Below are positions 8,614 to 18,357 of a stretch of 64,000 bases of DNA, piece after piece. Origin of the DNA: Streptococcaceae bacterium. GTDB lineage: Bacteria > Bacillota > Bacilli > Lactobacillales > Streptococcaceae. Location of the stretch: NCBI GenBank assembly GCA_031253335.1, contig JAIRWF010000027.1, positions 1 to 64,000 of the forward strand. The letters are read 5' to 3'. The notes under the pieces are model-generated. The model searched no databases. It was given only the letters and a program-made list of their open reading frames with translations, and was not told the origin of the DNA. Position numbers and translations under genes: made by a program. Each line of letters opens with the position of its first letter. Position 1 is the stretch's first letter.

Positions 8614-11600
8614 ATGAAAAAATTACTTGTTGCCAATCGTGGCGAAATTGCGATTCGTGTCTTTCGTGCCTGCAATGAGCTCGGCCTGCAGACCGTCGCT
8701 ATCTATGCGCAGGAAGACGAATACTCTGTCCACCGTTTCAAAGCAGACGAGGCTTATCTTGTCGGCAAAGGCAAAAAACCGATTGACGCTTACCTTGACA
8801 TTGATGACATCATCCGTGTGGCTTTAGACTGCGGCGCTGATGCCATACACCCAGGCTACGGTCTTTTGTCCGAAAATCTTGAGTTTGCGACCAAAGTTCG
8901 CGAGGCTGGCATTACCTTTGTTGGTCCATCCAATGAATCGCTCGATACCTTTGGCGATAAAATCAAAGCAAAAGCTGCAGCAGTACTTGCGGATGTGCCA
9001 GGGATTCCTGGAACTCCTGGTTCCGTGGATCTTGACGGCGCGCTTGACTTTGCGAAGCAATATGGCTATCCTGTCATGATCAAGGCGGCTTTGGGCGGCG
9101 GCGGACGCGGCATGCGCGTCGCACGCAGTGATCAAGAAATGCGAGACGGCTATGCGCGTGCAAAATCTGAGGCCATTGGTGCATTTGGCTCTGGCGAAAT
9201 TTACGTCGAGAAATATATCGAAAATCCAAAGCACATCGAAGTCCAAATCATGGGCGATACGCACGGCAACGTCTTACATTTGCACGAGCGAGATTGCTCG
9301 GTGCAACGCCGCAACCAAAAGGTCATCGAAATCGCTCCTGCCGTAGGTCTTCCGCTTGAGCTTCGCGAACGCATCTGTGATGCCGCAGTTAAGCTCTGTA
9401 AGGCAGTCAACTACTACAATGCGGGGACCGTCGAGTTCCTTGTGACAGGCAATGACTTTTATTTCATTGAGGTCAACCCACGCGTCCAGGTCGAGCACAC
9501 GATTACCGAGCTCATCACGGGAATTGACATCGTAACGACCCAAATCAAGGTTGCACAAGGCCTTGACCTCTTCAAAGACATCAAGCTTCCAAGTCAAGAC
9601 GAAGTGCCGCTTTTGGGCTCAGCTATCCAGTGCCGTATTACAACTGAAGACCCTGAAAATAATTTCCTACCAGATACAGGTAAAATCAACACCTACCGCT
9701 CGCCAGGTGGTTTTGGCGTACGGCTTGACGTCGGGAACGCCTATGCAGGCTATGAAGTCACGCCTTACTTTGACAGCTTACTCGTCAAGGCGTGCACCTT
9801 CTCTAAAGACTGGGAAGTCACGGTCGATAAGATGAAACGGGTCCTTCATGAATTCCGTATCCGTGGAGTCAAGACGAACATTCCTTTCCTCATCAATGTG
9901 ATTAACGACGAACACTTCACATCAGGTGCAGCCACGACCACCTTTATCGACAATACGCCTAGTCTTTTTAACTTTCCACGCCTCAAAAACCGCGGGACCA
10001 AGACGCTACACTATATCGCAAACATAACGGTCAATGGCTTTCCAGGGATTGCTAAAGCACCCAAACAAGATTATAGTGTGGCGCGTCAGCCAGAGCTTGA
10101 GTTGAAGCCAATCGCAAAGACTTTCAAAAATATTTTGGATGAATCTGGACCTGAAGCAGTTGCTAAGGCGGTCCTCGAGACAAAGGAAGTTCTTTTAACA
10201 GATACAACTTTGCGTGATGCACACCAGTCGCTCCTTGCGACGCGCCTGCGTTTAAAGGACATGTTAGGCATCGCGGAAAGTATAGATAAAGGCCTTCCTG
10301 AGCTCTTTTCTGTTGAAAATTGGGGAGGTGCAACTTTTGATGTCGCCTATCGTTTCTTACACGAAAGTCCTTGGTATCGCTTGCGTAAGCTTCGTGCACT
10401 CATGCCAAATACGCTCTTCCAGATGCTTTTTCGTGGGTCAAACGCTGTTGGTTATCAAAATTATTCGGACAATGTTTTAGAAGAGTTCATTAAGATTGCA
10501 GCCAAAGAGGGAATTGATGTTTTTCGTATCTTTGATAGTCTCAACTGGGTGCCACAGATGGAAAAATCTATACAGTATGTGCGTGACGCTGGAAAGATCG
10601 CAGAAGCTGCGATTTGCTATACGGGTGACATTTTGGACGATAATCGCCAGAAGTACTCTATCCAGTATTATAAAGACTTAGCCAAAGAGCTTGAAGCTGA
10701 AGGTGCGCATATCCTGGCGATTAAAGATATGGCAGGGCTTTTAAAACCACAAGCAGCTTATCGTTTGGTTTCTGAGTTAAAAGATACGCTTTCTATTCCG
10801 GTGCATCTTCATACGCATGATACGAGTGGAAATGGGATTATTACATACTCAGGTGCGACACAGGCGGGTGCAGATATTATTGATGTGGCAACGGCAAGCC
10901 TTGCAGGCGGGACGTCGCAGCCATCAATGCAGTCCATCTTCTATGCCTTGGAGCATGGGAAACGTCATGCCAAAATCAATATTCATAATGCAGAGCAGAT
11001 TGATCACTATTGGGAAGATGTCCGCAAGTATTATGCACCTTTTGAAGGGGGGATTACGAGTCCCTCAACTGAGGTTTATTTGCATGAGATGCCAGGGGGA
11101 CAATACACCAACCTCAAGTCACAGGCAACGGCTGTAGGACTTGGTGAGCGTTTTGATGAGATTAAAGGCATGTATGCCAGGGTCAATCAGATGTTTGGCG
11201 ACATTATCAAAGTGACGCCATCTTCCAAGGTTGTAGGCGATATGGCGCTTTTTATGGTTCAAAATAACCTGACAGAAGAAGATGTCTATGAAAAGGGCGA
11301 AAGTTTGAACTTCCCGGAGTCCGTTGTTTCCTTCTTTAAGGGCGATTTGGGGCAACCTGTTGGTGGCTTTCCAGAAAAGCTTCAAAAGCTTGTGTTGAAA
11401 GGCCAACAGCCACTGACAGACCGTCCTGGGGCTCATGCTGCTCCTGTGGACTTTGATGCAGTTAAACAGGAACTTGCAGAAAAAATAGGCTTTGAACCTG
11501 GTGCTCACGAAGTGATTAGTTACTTGATGTATCCACAGGTTTTTCTGGACTATCAAAAGGCTAAAAACGAATATGGCTCCGTGACGCTCCTTGATACACC

Positions 11601-12030
11601 GACATTCTTTTATGGGATGAAGGTAGGTGAGCAGATTGAGGTTGTCCTTGAAAAAGGAAAAACGTTGATCATTCGCCTGGATGAGATTGGAGAGCCAAAT
11701 GCTGCTGGGGATCGTGTGCTCTTCTTTAACTTAAATGGGCAACGCCGTGAGTTTGTGACGCATGACCTCTCGGTTAAAACGACGGTTACGGCTCGACAAA
11801 AAGCAGAGACTGGCAATCCAAATCAGCTCGGTGCAACCATGCCAGGATCTGTCTTGCAAGTTCAGGTCAAAGTCGGCGATAAAGTCACAAAAGGTCAGAC
11901 GCTACTTGTGACGGAGGCGATGAAGATGGAGACAAGTATCCAAGCACCGTTTGATGGCGAAGTGACACAAGTTCTAGTAAAAGCGGGCGATCGGATTGCG
12001 ACACATGATCTTCTTGTGGAGCTGAGTTAA
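8614..12030 (+). CDS. pyc: Pyruvate carboxylase
   Basis: Biotin enzyme making oxaloacetate from pyruvate, bicarbonate and ATP. It has 1138 residues in the single-chain order: biotin carboxylase with ATP-grasp (KKLLVANRGEIA at the start, GGGGRGMRVA near 170, FIEVNPRVQVEHT near 285), carboxyltransferase (LLTDTTLRDAHQS near 530, ending with HTHDTSGNG near 735), and the biotinyl domain with Lys in EAMKMETS near residue 1105. AAGGGG precedes the ATG, and TATAAT lies about 35 bases upstream. Codon third positions change visibly at about 10.1 kb: C-rich before, T/G-rich after. Confidence 0.97.
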   Translation: MKKLLVANRGEIAIRVFRACNELGLQTVAIYAQEDEYSVHRFKADEAYLVGKGKKPIDAYLDIDDIIRVALDCGADAIHPGYGLLSENLEFATKVREAGITFVGPSNESLDTFGDKIKAKAAAVLADVPGIPGTPGSVDLDGALDFAKQYGYPVMIKAALGGGGRGMRVARSDQEMRDGYARAKSEAIGAFGSGEIYVEKYIENPKHIEVQIMGDTHGNVLHLHERDCSVQRRNQKVIEIAPAVGLPLELRERICDAAVKLCKAVNYYNAGTVEFLVTGNDFYFIEVNPRVQVEHTITELITGIDIVTTQIKVAQGLDLFKDIKLPSQDEVPLLGSAIQCRITTEDPENNFLPDTGKINTYRSPGGFGVRLDVGNAYAGYEVTPYFDSLLVKACTFSKDWEVTVDKMKRVLHEFRIRGVKTNIPFLINVINDEHFTSGAATTTFIDNTPSLFNFPRLKNRGTKTLHYIANITVNGFPGIAKAPKQDYSVARQPELELKPIAKTFKNILDESGPEAVAKAVLETKEVLLTDTTLRDAHQSLLATRLRLKDMLGIAESIDKGLPELFSVENWGGATFDVAYRFLHESPWYRLRKLRALMPNTLFQMLFRGSNAVGYQNYSDNVLEEFIKIAAKEGIDVFRIFDSLNWVPQMEKSIQYVRDAGKIAEAAICYTGDILDDNRQKYSIQYYKDLAKELEAEGAHILAIKDMAGLLKPQAAYRLVSELKDTLSIPVHLHTHDTSGNGIITYSGATQAGADIIDVATASLAGGTSQPSMQSIFYALEHGKRHAKINIHNAEQIDHYWEDVRKYYAPFEGGITSPSTEVYLHEMPGGQYTNLKSQATAVGLGERFDEIKGMYARVNQMFGDIIKVTPSSKVVGDMALFMVQNNLTEEDVYEKGESLNFPESVVSFFKGDLGQPVGGFPEKLQKLVLKGQQPLTDRPGAHAAPVDFDAVKQELAEKIGFEPGAHEVISYLMYPQVFLDYQKAKNEYGSVTLLDTPTFFYGMKVGEQIEVVLEKGKTLIIRLDEIGEPNAAGDRVLFFNLNGQRREFVTHDLSVKTTVTARQKAETGNPNQLGATMPGSVLQVQVKVGDKVTKGQTLLVTEAMKMETSIQAPFDGEVTQVLVKAGDRIATHDLLVELS

Positions 12031-12062
12031 AATTAGCAATCTTGATACCCGAGTGCTAAATG

Positions 12063-12103
12063 TTTGACCTTTTTTGACCTTTGTGTTAAAATGAGTTTAT
12101 TAT
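12063..12103 (+). promoter_or_regulatory. clpP promoter with CtsR operator
   Basis: TTTGACC-TTT-TTTGACC (12063-12079) is the reverse complement of the CtsR heptad repeat GGTCAAA-NNN-GGTCAAA. Its second half doubles as the -35 element (TTGACC), with TATTAT at 12098-12103. Heat-shock control by CtsR is well known for clp genes in low-G+C Gram-positives. Confidence 0.85.
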
Positions 12104-12164
12104 ATAAAGGCACGCATGAAATGCGCCTTGGCGGGGCTTGCTCTCGCTTAGAATGGAGAAACAC

Positions 12165-12764
12165 ATGGGATATTTAGTACCAACAGTTATTGAACAGAGC
12201 TCGCGTGGGGAACGCGCCTATGACATTTACTCGCGTCTTTTAAAAGATCGGATTATCATGTTGCAAGGACCTGTGGAGACAGGTATGGCCAATGCGATTA
12301 TCGCACAACTCCTCTTTTTGGATGCACAGGATAATAGTAAAGATATCTATCTCTATATCAATAGCCCTGGCGGGTCTGTGACTGACGGTCTTGCGATTGT
12401 AGATACGATGAATTTCATCAAGAGTGATGTGCAGACGATTGTCATGGGGATGGCAGCAAGCATGGGGACGATTATCGCCTCAAGCGGTGCGAAAGGCAAA
12501 CGCTTTATGTTACCAAACGCTGAGTACCTCATCCACCAACCAATGGGTGGCGCAGGAAGTGGCACGCAAGAGACAGATATGTCTATCATCGCTGAAAATC
12601 TACGTAAAACGCGTGAACGCCTTGAGAAAATTCTTGCGGACAACTCTGGTAAGAGCGTTGAGCAGATCCATAAGGATGCGGAGCGTGACCACTGGTTGGA
12701 TGCGAAAGAAACTCTGGACTATGGTTTCATTGATGAAATCATGGAACATAATGAGATGAAATAA
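12165..12764 (+). CDS. clpP: ATP-dependent Clp protease proteolytic subunit
   Basis: Serine peptidase that forms the tetradecameric chamber used by Clp ATPases, here probably including ClpE encoded at 39.9 kb. It has 199 residues. The catalytic triad is visible: Ser in [11 protein letters not shown] near residue 97, His in YLIHQPMGG near 122, and Asp in [10 protein letters not shown] near 171. The ATG at 12165 was chosen because GGAG lies eight bases upstream and [11 protein letters not shown] is the usual N-terminus. The 5' leader is about 55 bases. The CtsR box upstream indicates stress induction. Confidence 0.97.
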   Translation: MGYLVPTVIEQSSRGERAYDIYSRLLKDRIIMLQGPVETGMANAIIAQLLFLDAQDNSKDIYLYINSPGGSVTDGLAIVDTMNFIKSDVQTIVMGMAASMGTIIASSGAKGKRFMLPNAEYLIHQPMGGAGSGTQETDMSIIAENLRKTRERLEKILADNSGKSVEQIHKDAERDHWLDAKETLDYGFIDEIMEHNEMK

Positions 12765-12771
12765 AATAATG

Positions 12772-12800
12772 AAAAGCCTATCCAAGAGATAGGCTTTTTT
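12772..12800 (+). terminator. clpP terminator
   Basis: AAAAGCCTATC/GATAGGCTTTT is an 11-bp stem with a five-base loop followed by T residues. It separates clpP from the CRISPR region. Confidence 0.9.
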
Positions 12801-12844
12801 GATAAGCTTTAAGAGTGCTGTAGTGCTATAACGCAGGCTGTAAG

Positions 12845-13010
12845 TGGACTTTCACAATGAAAGAGGATATAATGAAGGTGGTTTTAGCTAACGCTTATTA
12901 TGAAGAAGTTAAAAAAGTATGTAAGGGAAAAACTCAGCACGGCGAGTCGGCCTGATATACTAAGCATATCAGCTTTTGACTTCCCAGTCAAAAGCATACT
13001 CATAGAAAAG
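12845..13010 (+). promoter_or_regulatory. cas9 promoter and structured leader
   Basis: TGGACT (12845-12850) and TATAAT (12868-12873) are 17 bases apart, giving an RNA start near 12880 and a leader of about 138 bases. The leader holds GTTTTAGC, identical to the first eight bases of the CRISPR repeat, and a complementary AGTTAAAA 17 bases after the stem arm. It also has two perfect hairpins: CTGATAT/ATATCAG at 12951-12971 and GCTTTTGACT/AGTCAAAAGC at 12972-12995. Neither has a T run. A 27-codon frame (12872-12955) starts within the -10 box after AAAGAGG, so it needs an upstream promoter to be translated. Confidence 0.55.
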
Positions 13011-13017
13011 GTGAAGC

Positions 13018-16000
13018 ATGACAAAAGAAAGTAAAAACTACACCATCGGTCTTGACATCGGGACCAACTCAGTCGGCTGGGCCGTCATCCAAGACGACTT
13101 TAGTCTTGCCCAAGGCAAAAAGAAAATCATCGACATCGCGCCAGACGGCACGACCACCAAGCGCAGCTCGCGCACCAATCTCTGGGGTGTCCGGCTTTTT
13201 GACGAGGGCCAAGTTGCGGCTGATCGTAGGCTCAAACGGGGCATGCGTCGGCGCATTGCACGCCGCAAAAGCGCCTAAACTATCTCCGCGCCATTTTTGA
13301 GCCGGAAATCCTCAGCTTTGACGACAGCTTTTTCATCCGCATGGACGAGAGTTTCCTGCAAAACGACGACACCGTCAAATCCGTCAAAACCCGCTATCCG
13401 CTTTTCAACGGCAAGATAGGCACTGGCGAGACCTACGAAGACGAAGTGGCTTATTACGCCAAGTATCCGACGATCTACCACCTGCGCGATCGCTTGATCA
13501 AGGACACGAGTCAAGCTGATTTACGCTTGGTCTATCTCGCTATACATCACATTCTCAAGTATCGCGGGCATTTTGTCAATCAAGGCCAAGTCTTTGACTT
13601 GACCAAGCCGATTGATGTGTCAGAGAGCCTCTCAGAAGTCCTCGTCAAATTTGACGAAAACTCAGCCTTTGACTGGAGATTTGACGAAGAAAAATTCTCG
13701 GATGCCAATGAAATTCTGACCAATCGCCGCACCTCAAAGTCCAAGAAAGCCTTTGATTTGACGGAACTTTTCAAACCTTCAGAAATCGATCAAAATTTTG
13801 ACAGCTACAGCAAAAAAGAGCTGGACGAAAAAGACAAACAGCTTAAAGCCCTCTTCACTGCCCTCGTTGGCAATGGTATTGACCTTGCGAAAATTTTTGA
13901 CAAGAAAGAAGACTACAAGCCTTTAGACGAAAACAATTATCCCAAAGCTGGCGATTTCAAATACAGCAACGAAAATTTTGATGAAAAACTCGCCGAAATC
14001 GAGTCTAGCATCACGGCAGAAGAATTTGAAATTCTCCAGAGTGGGAAAGCCGTCTTTGAAGCCATCGTCCTCTCAGGCATTCTGACGGCGGACACCCTCT
14101 CTGCCTCTATGGTCGAGAAATACGTTGCCCATTTCTGCCAACTCCAAGCGCTCAAACGCTTTGCCCATGAAATCGGCGACGACTTTTACAAATCCCTTTT
14201 CGCAGACGGCGGCATCTACAGTAATTACGTCGAGGGCACGGGAAATCCCGCCAAAACCACACCGCGAGAAGACTTTTATAAAGCGCTGAGTAAAGCTTTG
14301 GATGAACTCAAAGACTTGACCGATACACAAACGCAGTTCATCGACTCCGTCAAATCCGACATTGAGTTCGAGACCTATCTTCCCAAGCAACGTCAATCTG
14401 ACAACGGCGCCATCCCATACCAAATCCATGAGCACGAGCTCGTCAAAATTCTTGAAAATCAAGGTCAGTATTATCCATTTTTGCGAGAGACCGTCACGTC
14501 AGAAATCGAAGACGAAGATGGCAACGTCAGTCAAAAAGACCAGTACAAAATCCAAGCTCTCTTCAAGTTCCGCATTCCTTACTATGTCGGCACCCTTTCT
14601 ACCAATCCTGGCTGGGTGCGTGATAGCTCAGGAAATCTTGTCAAATCCGACGAAAGCCCCGCAAAGAACGCCTGGTTGGTCCGAAAGTCTGAAGAAAAGC
14701 TGACCCCTTGGAATTTTGACGCCGTCATCGACAAAAACGCCTCCGCCGTGAATTTCATCGAGCGCATGACGAATTTTGACACCTACCTCCCGTCAGAAAA
14801 AGTCCTCCCGAAAAATTCCCTTCTCTATCAAGAATTCACGATATACAACGAACTCATGATTTCGGGCTATTTTGATAACGGCCAAAAGGTCTATTTTGAC
14901 CCTGCCACCCGCCAAGCCATCGTCAATGACCTCTTCAAAAAGCACAAAAAAGTCTCCGCGAATCAGCTCATTGACTTCCTAGAATCTGAAGGCATTGCCC
15001 ATTTTTCAAGCCCACGTGATCTCTTTGGCATTGACACATATGTCAAGGCGCCTGGCTTCAATACGACCTACAGCACTTACCTGGATCTCATCAAAGCCGG
15101 CCTCACTGACGAAGAAATCACCGCCCACCGCGCCCAGCTTGAGCAAATCATCAAGTGGCAGACGATTTTTGAAGATAAGAAAATCCTCAAGAAGACCATC
15201 AAAGCGCAAAACTGGGATTTCATCACGCCAGAAATTCTCAAAAAATTGGCCAACAAACACTACACCGGCTGGGGCCGCCTCTCTGAAAAACTTCTGGATG
15301 GCCTTCACACCTCAAACGGCAAAACCATCATCGAAGAGCTGAAAACAGGCAAATACGATAACTTCATGCGCCTTTTGGAAGACCCTGAAATCGCCCAACA
15401 AATCAAAGACGCCCAGCTCGCTGAAGTGGATGAGACCAAGCTCAATTATGGCATGGTCGCTGACCTGGCAGGCTCTCCAGCCATCAAAAAGGGCATCTGG
15501 CAGAGTCTTCAAGTCGTCGCCGAGCTTGAGAAAGTCCTGGGGCGTGAGAACATTGCTAAAATCGTCGTTGAAATGGCGCGCGGCAATCAAGGCGGTCGCA
15601 CAACCACACGGCAAAAGCAAATCGAGAAATTCTACGAGAAATTCAGTGAAAAGACGGGCGAAGACGTCCCGTCAGACATTCGCGACGAATTCAACGCCCA
15701 GCCGCAGCACGCTTTTGACTCTGAGCGCCTCTTCCTCTATTTCCTCCAAAACGGCAAGTGCATGTACTCGGGCAGGGACTTAGACCTTGACCGCCTCAGC
15801 GACTACGAAGTTGACCACATCGTGCCTCGGACCTACATCAAAGACGACAGTTTTGATAACAAAGTCCTTGTCCTCAAGTCCGAAAACCAAAATAAGGGCG
15901 GCGACGTTCCCTCCAAAGCGATTATCGCAAAGATGCGCGACTACTGGGAACTTCTCGCCAAAGCCGGCCAAGTTTCCCCACGCAAGCTCGCGAACCTCAA

Positions 16001-17411
16001 GCGTGGCAGTCTTTCAGATGACGCCAAAGAAGGCTTCATCAAACGTCAACTAGTCGAGACCCGTCAAATCACAAAGCACGTGGCCAATCTCCTTGCCAAG
16101 TACTTCGAGAGTGCGAATACCGAAATCCTCACTCCAAAAGCTGGTCTCACCCATGACTTCCGCGAAGGTGTCGTTTATATTCCAGCCAAGGAGTTTGACT
16201 TTGAACATGCACAGCAGCTAAACTACGCTTACGACCACAAGCACGTCAATCAAGGCGAAATCACAGACACGACCTACAACGACAGCAAGTTCGTCAAGCT
16301 CTACATCCACGATGGCTTCCCCAAAAATCGTGACCTCAACGACTATCACCATGCGCATGATGCTTATCTCAACGCGGTCGTTGCCAACTATGTCTATGAA
16401 ACTCGCCCTGACCTAAAGAAAATGTGGATTTACGGGGACTATCAACGCAAGTCACAGCGTGAAATGGGCAAGCACGGCGCACAGCACAAAGACTTCTTCA
16501 AGCAGCTCTTGACTGATATGAAAGATGAACGTTGGTTGCGCTATCTCTATGATGAAGAGGCAAAAAAGAGCTATGAGTCCGGGGAGTTCTGGAAGCGAGA
16601 TGACGTGTTTGAAACGATTGAAAAGACACTGAATCTTAGAAATGTGAACATCGTCAAGAAAACCGAGCATCAAATCGGGAAATTTGGCGATGAGACGGTC
16701 TATAAGGCTGATCCGACAGTCAAAAACTATGCCACAGGCATCAAGCAGCATCTTGATCCCAATCGCTATGGCGGACCCAAAGGCCCAATTTCTGCCTTTG
16801 CCGTCGTCGTGCGGAGTACTAAAGGGCGCAATCAAGTCATCAAAGCCCTCTCGATTCCTTCCATGCTGGGTGAGCGCTACCGCAAGACCTCAGACAAACT
16901 CGCTTTCGTGCAAGCGCTCTACCCGACAGAGAAAGTCAGCGCAATCCTCGTTCCCGAAGTCGATAAATATACCAAGTTTGAAAACCAAGGTGTCGTCCGC
17001 TTGCTATCAAGCTACCAAGAAGCCCTCAAAGCCGATGCGCTGACGCTGACTATGGACGAAGTCCGATCACTCAGTCAAGAAAACTCAGACCTCCTCCCTC
17101 TCTTTGATAAAATCACCGCCTATCTCAAGCGCAATCAAGTCTATGGCGACAAACACCTGACAGACTGGGAAACCAATGTGCGCGAGGAATTCTTAGCCTA
17201 CGACCACGCGACACAAGCCCAATTCATCAAAGACGCTTTTACCATCTCTCACACCGGGACGACCAACGCCAAAGGCCTCGTCAAAGGTAAAATCGGCATA
17301 GCCTCTGGTCAGCAGCAGCACAAATCAAGCGCCATCGACGTCATCACCGACGGCACCACCCTCATCCACCAATCCATCACCGGCCTCTACGAGACACGGC
17401 GGAAGTTGTAA
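13018..17411 (+). pseudogene. cas9: cas9 (type II-A), split by a one-base deletion
   Basis: RNA-guided DNA endonuclease, broken into 86 and 1356 codons. Fragment 1 (13018-13278) has the RuvC-I motif [13 protein letters not shown] with the catalytic Asp at residue 13 and the Arg-rich bridge helix ([12 protein letters not shown]). It stops at TAA 13276. Continuity with the frame [14 protein letters not shown] is restored by adding one A to the run at 13267-13270, giving 1464 residues in all, slightly longer than S. pyogenes Cas9. The rest is open: RuvC-II IVVEMARG, HNH EVDHIVPRTYIKDD (His near residue 826 of fragment 2), RuvC-III HHAHDAYLNAVV and a full C-terminus. All catalytic residues survive, so the break is recent or a sequencing error in a homopolymer. 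The start has AAAAGG nine bases upstream. Confidence 0.93.
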
Positions 17412-17414
17412 GCC

Positions 17415-17443
17415 TTGACAAACTGAATTATATTGATATAATT
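17415..17443 (+). promoter_or_regulatory. mazEF promoter and dyad operator
   Basis: TTGACA (17415-17420) and TATAAT (17437-17442) are 16 bases apart. AATTATAT-TG-ATATAATT (17426-17443) is a perfect palindrome covering the -10 box, a typical site for autorepression by an AbrB-fold antitoxin. The promoter begins four bases after the cas9 stop, with no terminator between. Confidence 0.7.
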
Positions 17444-17465
17444 AAATGATATCAGGAGGTTTCTC

Positions 17466-17687
17466 ATGCTTGAAATGCGAACAAGAAAAGTTGGCGCGTC
17501 TGTCGCCATCACGCTCCCCAAAGAGCTAAATATCCCAGTGGATAAAGATTTTATCGTCTCAAAGACAGCGGACGGCAGCTTGATTTTTGTCCCTAAAATT
17601 AAAAATCCTTTAGATGAATTGCCAGATGATTTTGTAATGGCTGATGAGTTTTCAGAGGCTGTCCTGACGGAAAGTGAGATTGATTGA
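17466..17687 (+). CDS. mazE: MazE-like AbrB-family antitoxin
   Basis: Small acidic protein of 73 residues with a swapped-hairpin AbrB N-terminus (MRTRKVGASVAITLPKELNI) and an acidic C-terminal tail (DELPDDFVMADEFSEA) of the type that blocks the toxin. It should bind DNA at the palindrome over its own promoter and neutralise the toxin encoded next. The ribosome site AGGAGG is eight bases upstream. The stop overlaps the toxin start by one base (TGATG). The pair sits between cas9 and the adaptation genes, an uncommon location. Confidence 0.85.
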   Translation: MLEMRTRKVGASVAITLPKELNIPVDKDFIVSKTADGSLIFVPKIKNPLDELPDDFVMADEFSEAVLTESEID

Positions 17688-18037
17688 TGTTTATCCCAAA
17701 GCAAGGCGATATCATCTGGATCAATTTTGATCCCTCCAAAGGCCGAGAAATCAAAAAAAGACGCCCTGCTTTGGTGGTCAGCTCGACCCTCTACAATCAA
17801 AAGCTAAAGTTTGCGATGATTTGCCCGATTACGAGCACCATCCGTAAAGAGAGCATTTACTATACCCTCAAAAATTATAAAACCAAAGGTCAAGTCGTCA
17901 CAGCACAGCTCTATTCCTTCGATTTAACCGATAAAGCGAACCGACAGGCTGAATTCATCGAAACGATGGAAGCCATCGACTTTGTCCAAGTCAGCCAACG
18001 CATCGACGCCTACTTTGACTTTCAAAACTTTCAATAA
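17687..18037 (+). CDS. mazF: MazF/PemK-family mRNA interferase toxin
   Basis: Sequence-specific endoribonuclease toxin, 116 residues. Family marks are the N-terminal PKQGDIIWINFDPSKGREIKKRRPALVVS, where the conserved Arg-Pro after the basic loop is clear, and the later ICPITST and VVTAQLYSFDL segments (the usual Q-hT strand). The ATG at 17687 overlaps the antitoxin stop, implying coupling. A TTG codon three bases earlier is a less likely start. No truncation is visible, so the pair is probably functional. Confidence 0.88.
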   Translation: MFIPKQGDIIWINFDPSKGREIKKRRPALVVSSTLYNQKLKFAMICPITSTIRKESIYYTLKNYKTKGQVVTAQLYSFDLTDKANRQAEFIETMEAIDFVQVSQRIDAYFDFQNFQ

Positions 18038-18061
18038 AGCACTCAAAAAAATGGTACGACC

Positions 18062-18328
18062 ATGAAAATTGACCAATTACGTGAGAAAGAACTCCAAAAT
18101 CCAGAGTTTGCCAAAGGTTACACGATTGTAAAGGAAAAACTCGCTTCAGCCGTTTCCCTCTATAAGGCGGGTGAAGCGGCAGGATTGACCCAAAAAGAAT
18201 TGACCGAGAAAGCCGGCACGACATAAGCGACGATTGCCCGCATCGAAAGTGGTGAAAACGTCAGCTTTGAAAAACTCGCCGAAATCGCACTCTCCATGGC
18301 TAAAAAACTAACGGTGACCTTTGCATAA
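18062..18328 (+). pseudogene. HTH (Xre/HigA-like) antitoxin with a nonsense codon
   Basis: An 88-codon frame encodes an N-terminal helix (MKIDQLREKELQNPEFAKGY) and a helix-turn-helix (AGLTQKELTEKAGTT-x-ATIARIESG). At 18224-18226 the codon is TAA where family members normally have Gln (CAA), so a single C-to-T change truncates the protein in the middle of the recognition region. The frame then stays open to 18326. Proteins of this type normally pair with a RelE/HigB toxin, but none is adjacent. The next gene is a Fic protein. The start lacks a good ribosome site. Confidence 0.75.
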
Positions 18329-18357
18329 TAGCGAAATTTAAAAAAGAAAGGAGGAAT

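Noticed and set aside
12880-12950. A second tracrRNA upstream of cas9
   Set aside because: Only eight bases match the repeat, and there is no extended anti-repeat. The minus-strand gene at 19697-19860 has a 20-base exact complement and a promoter.
13261-13281. Programmed frameshifting at the cas9 break
   Set aside because: A -1 slip here would move tRNA from AAA to CAA. There is no slippery heptamer or downstream structure, and the A run is too short for efficient transcription slippage.
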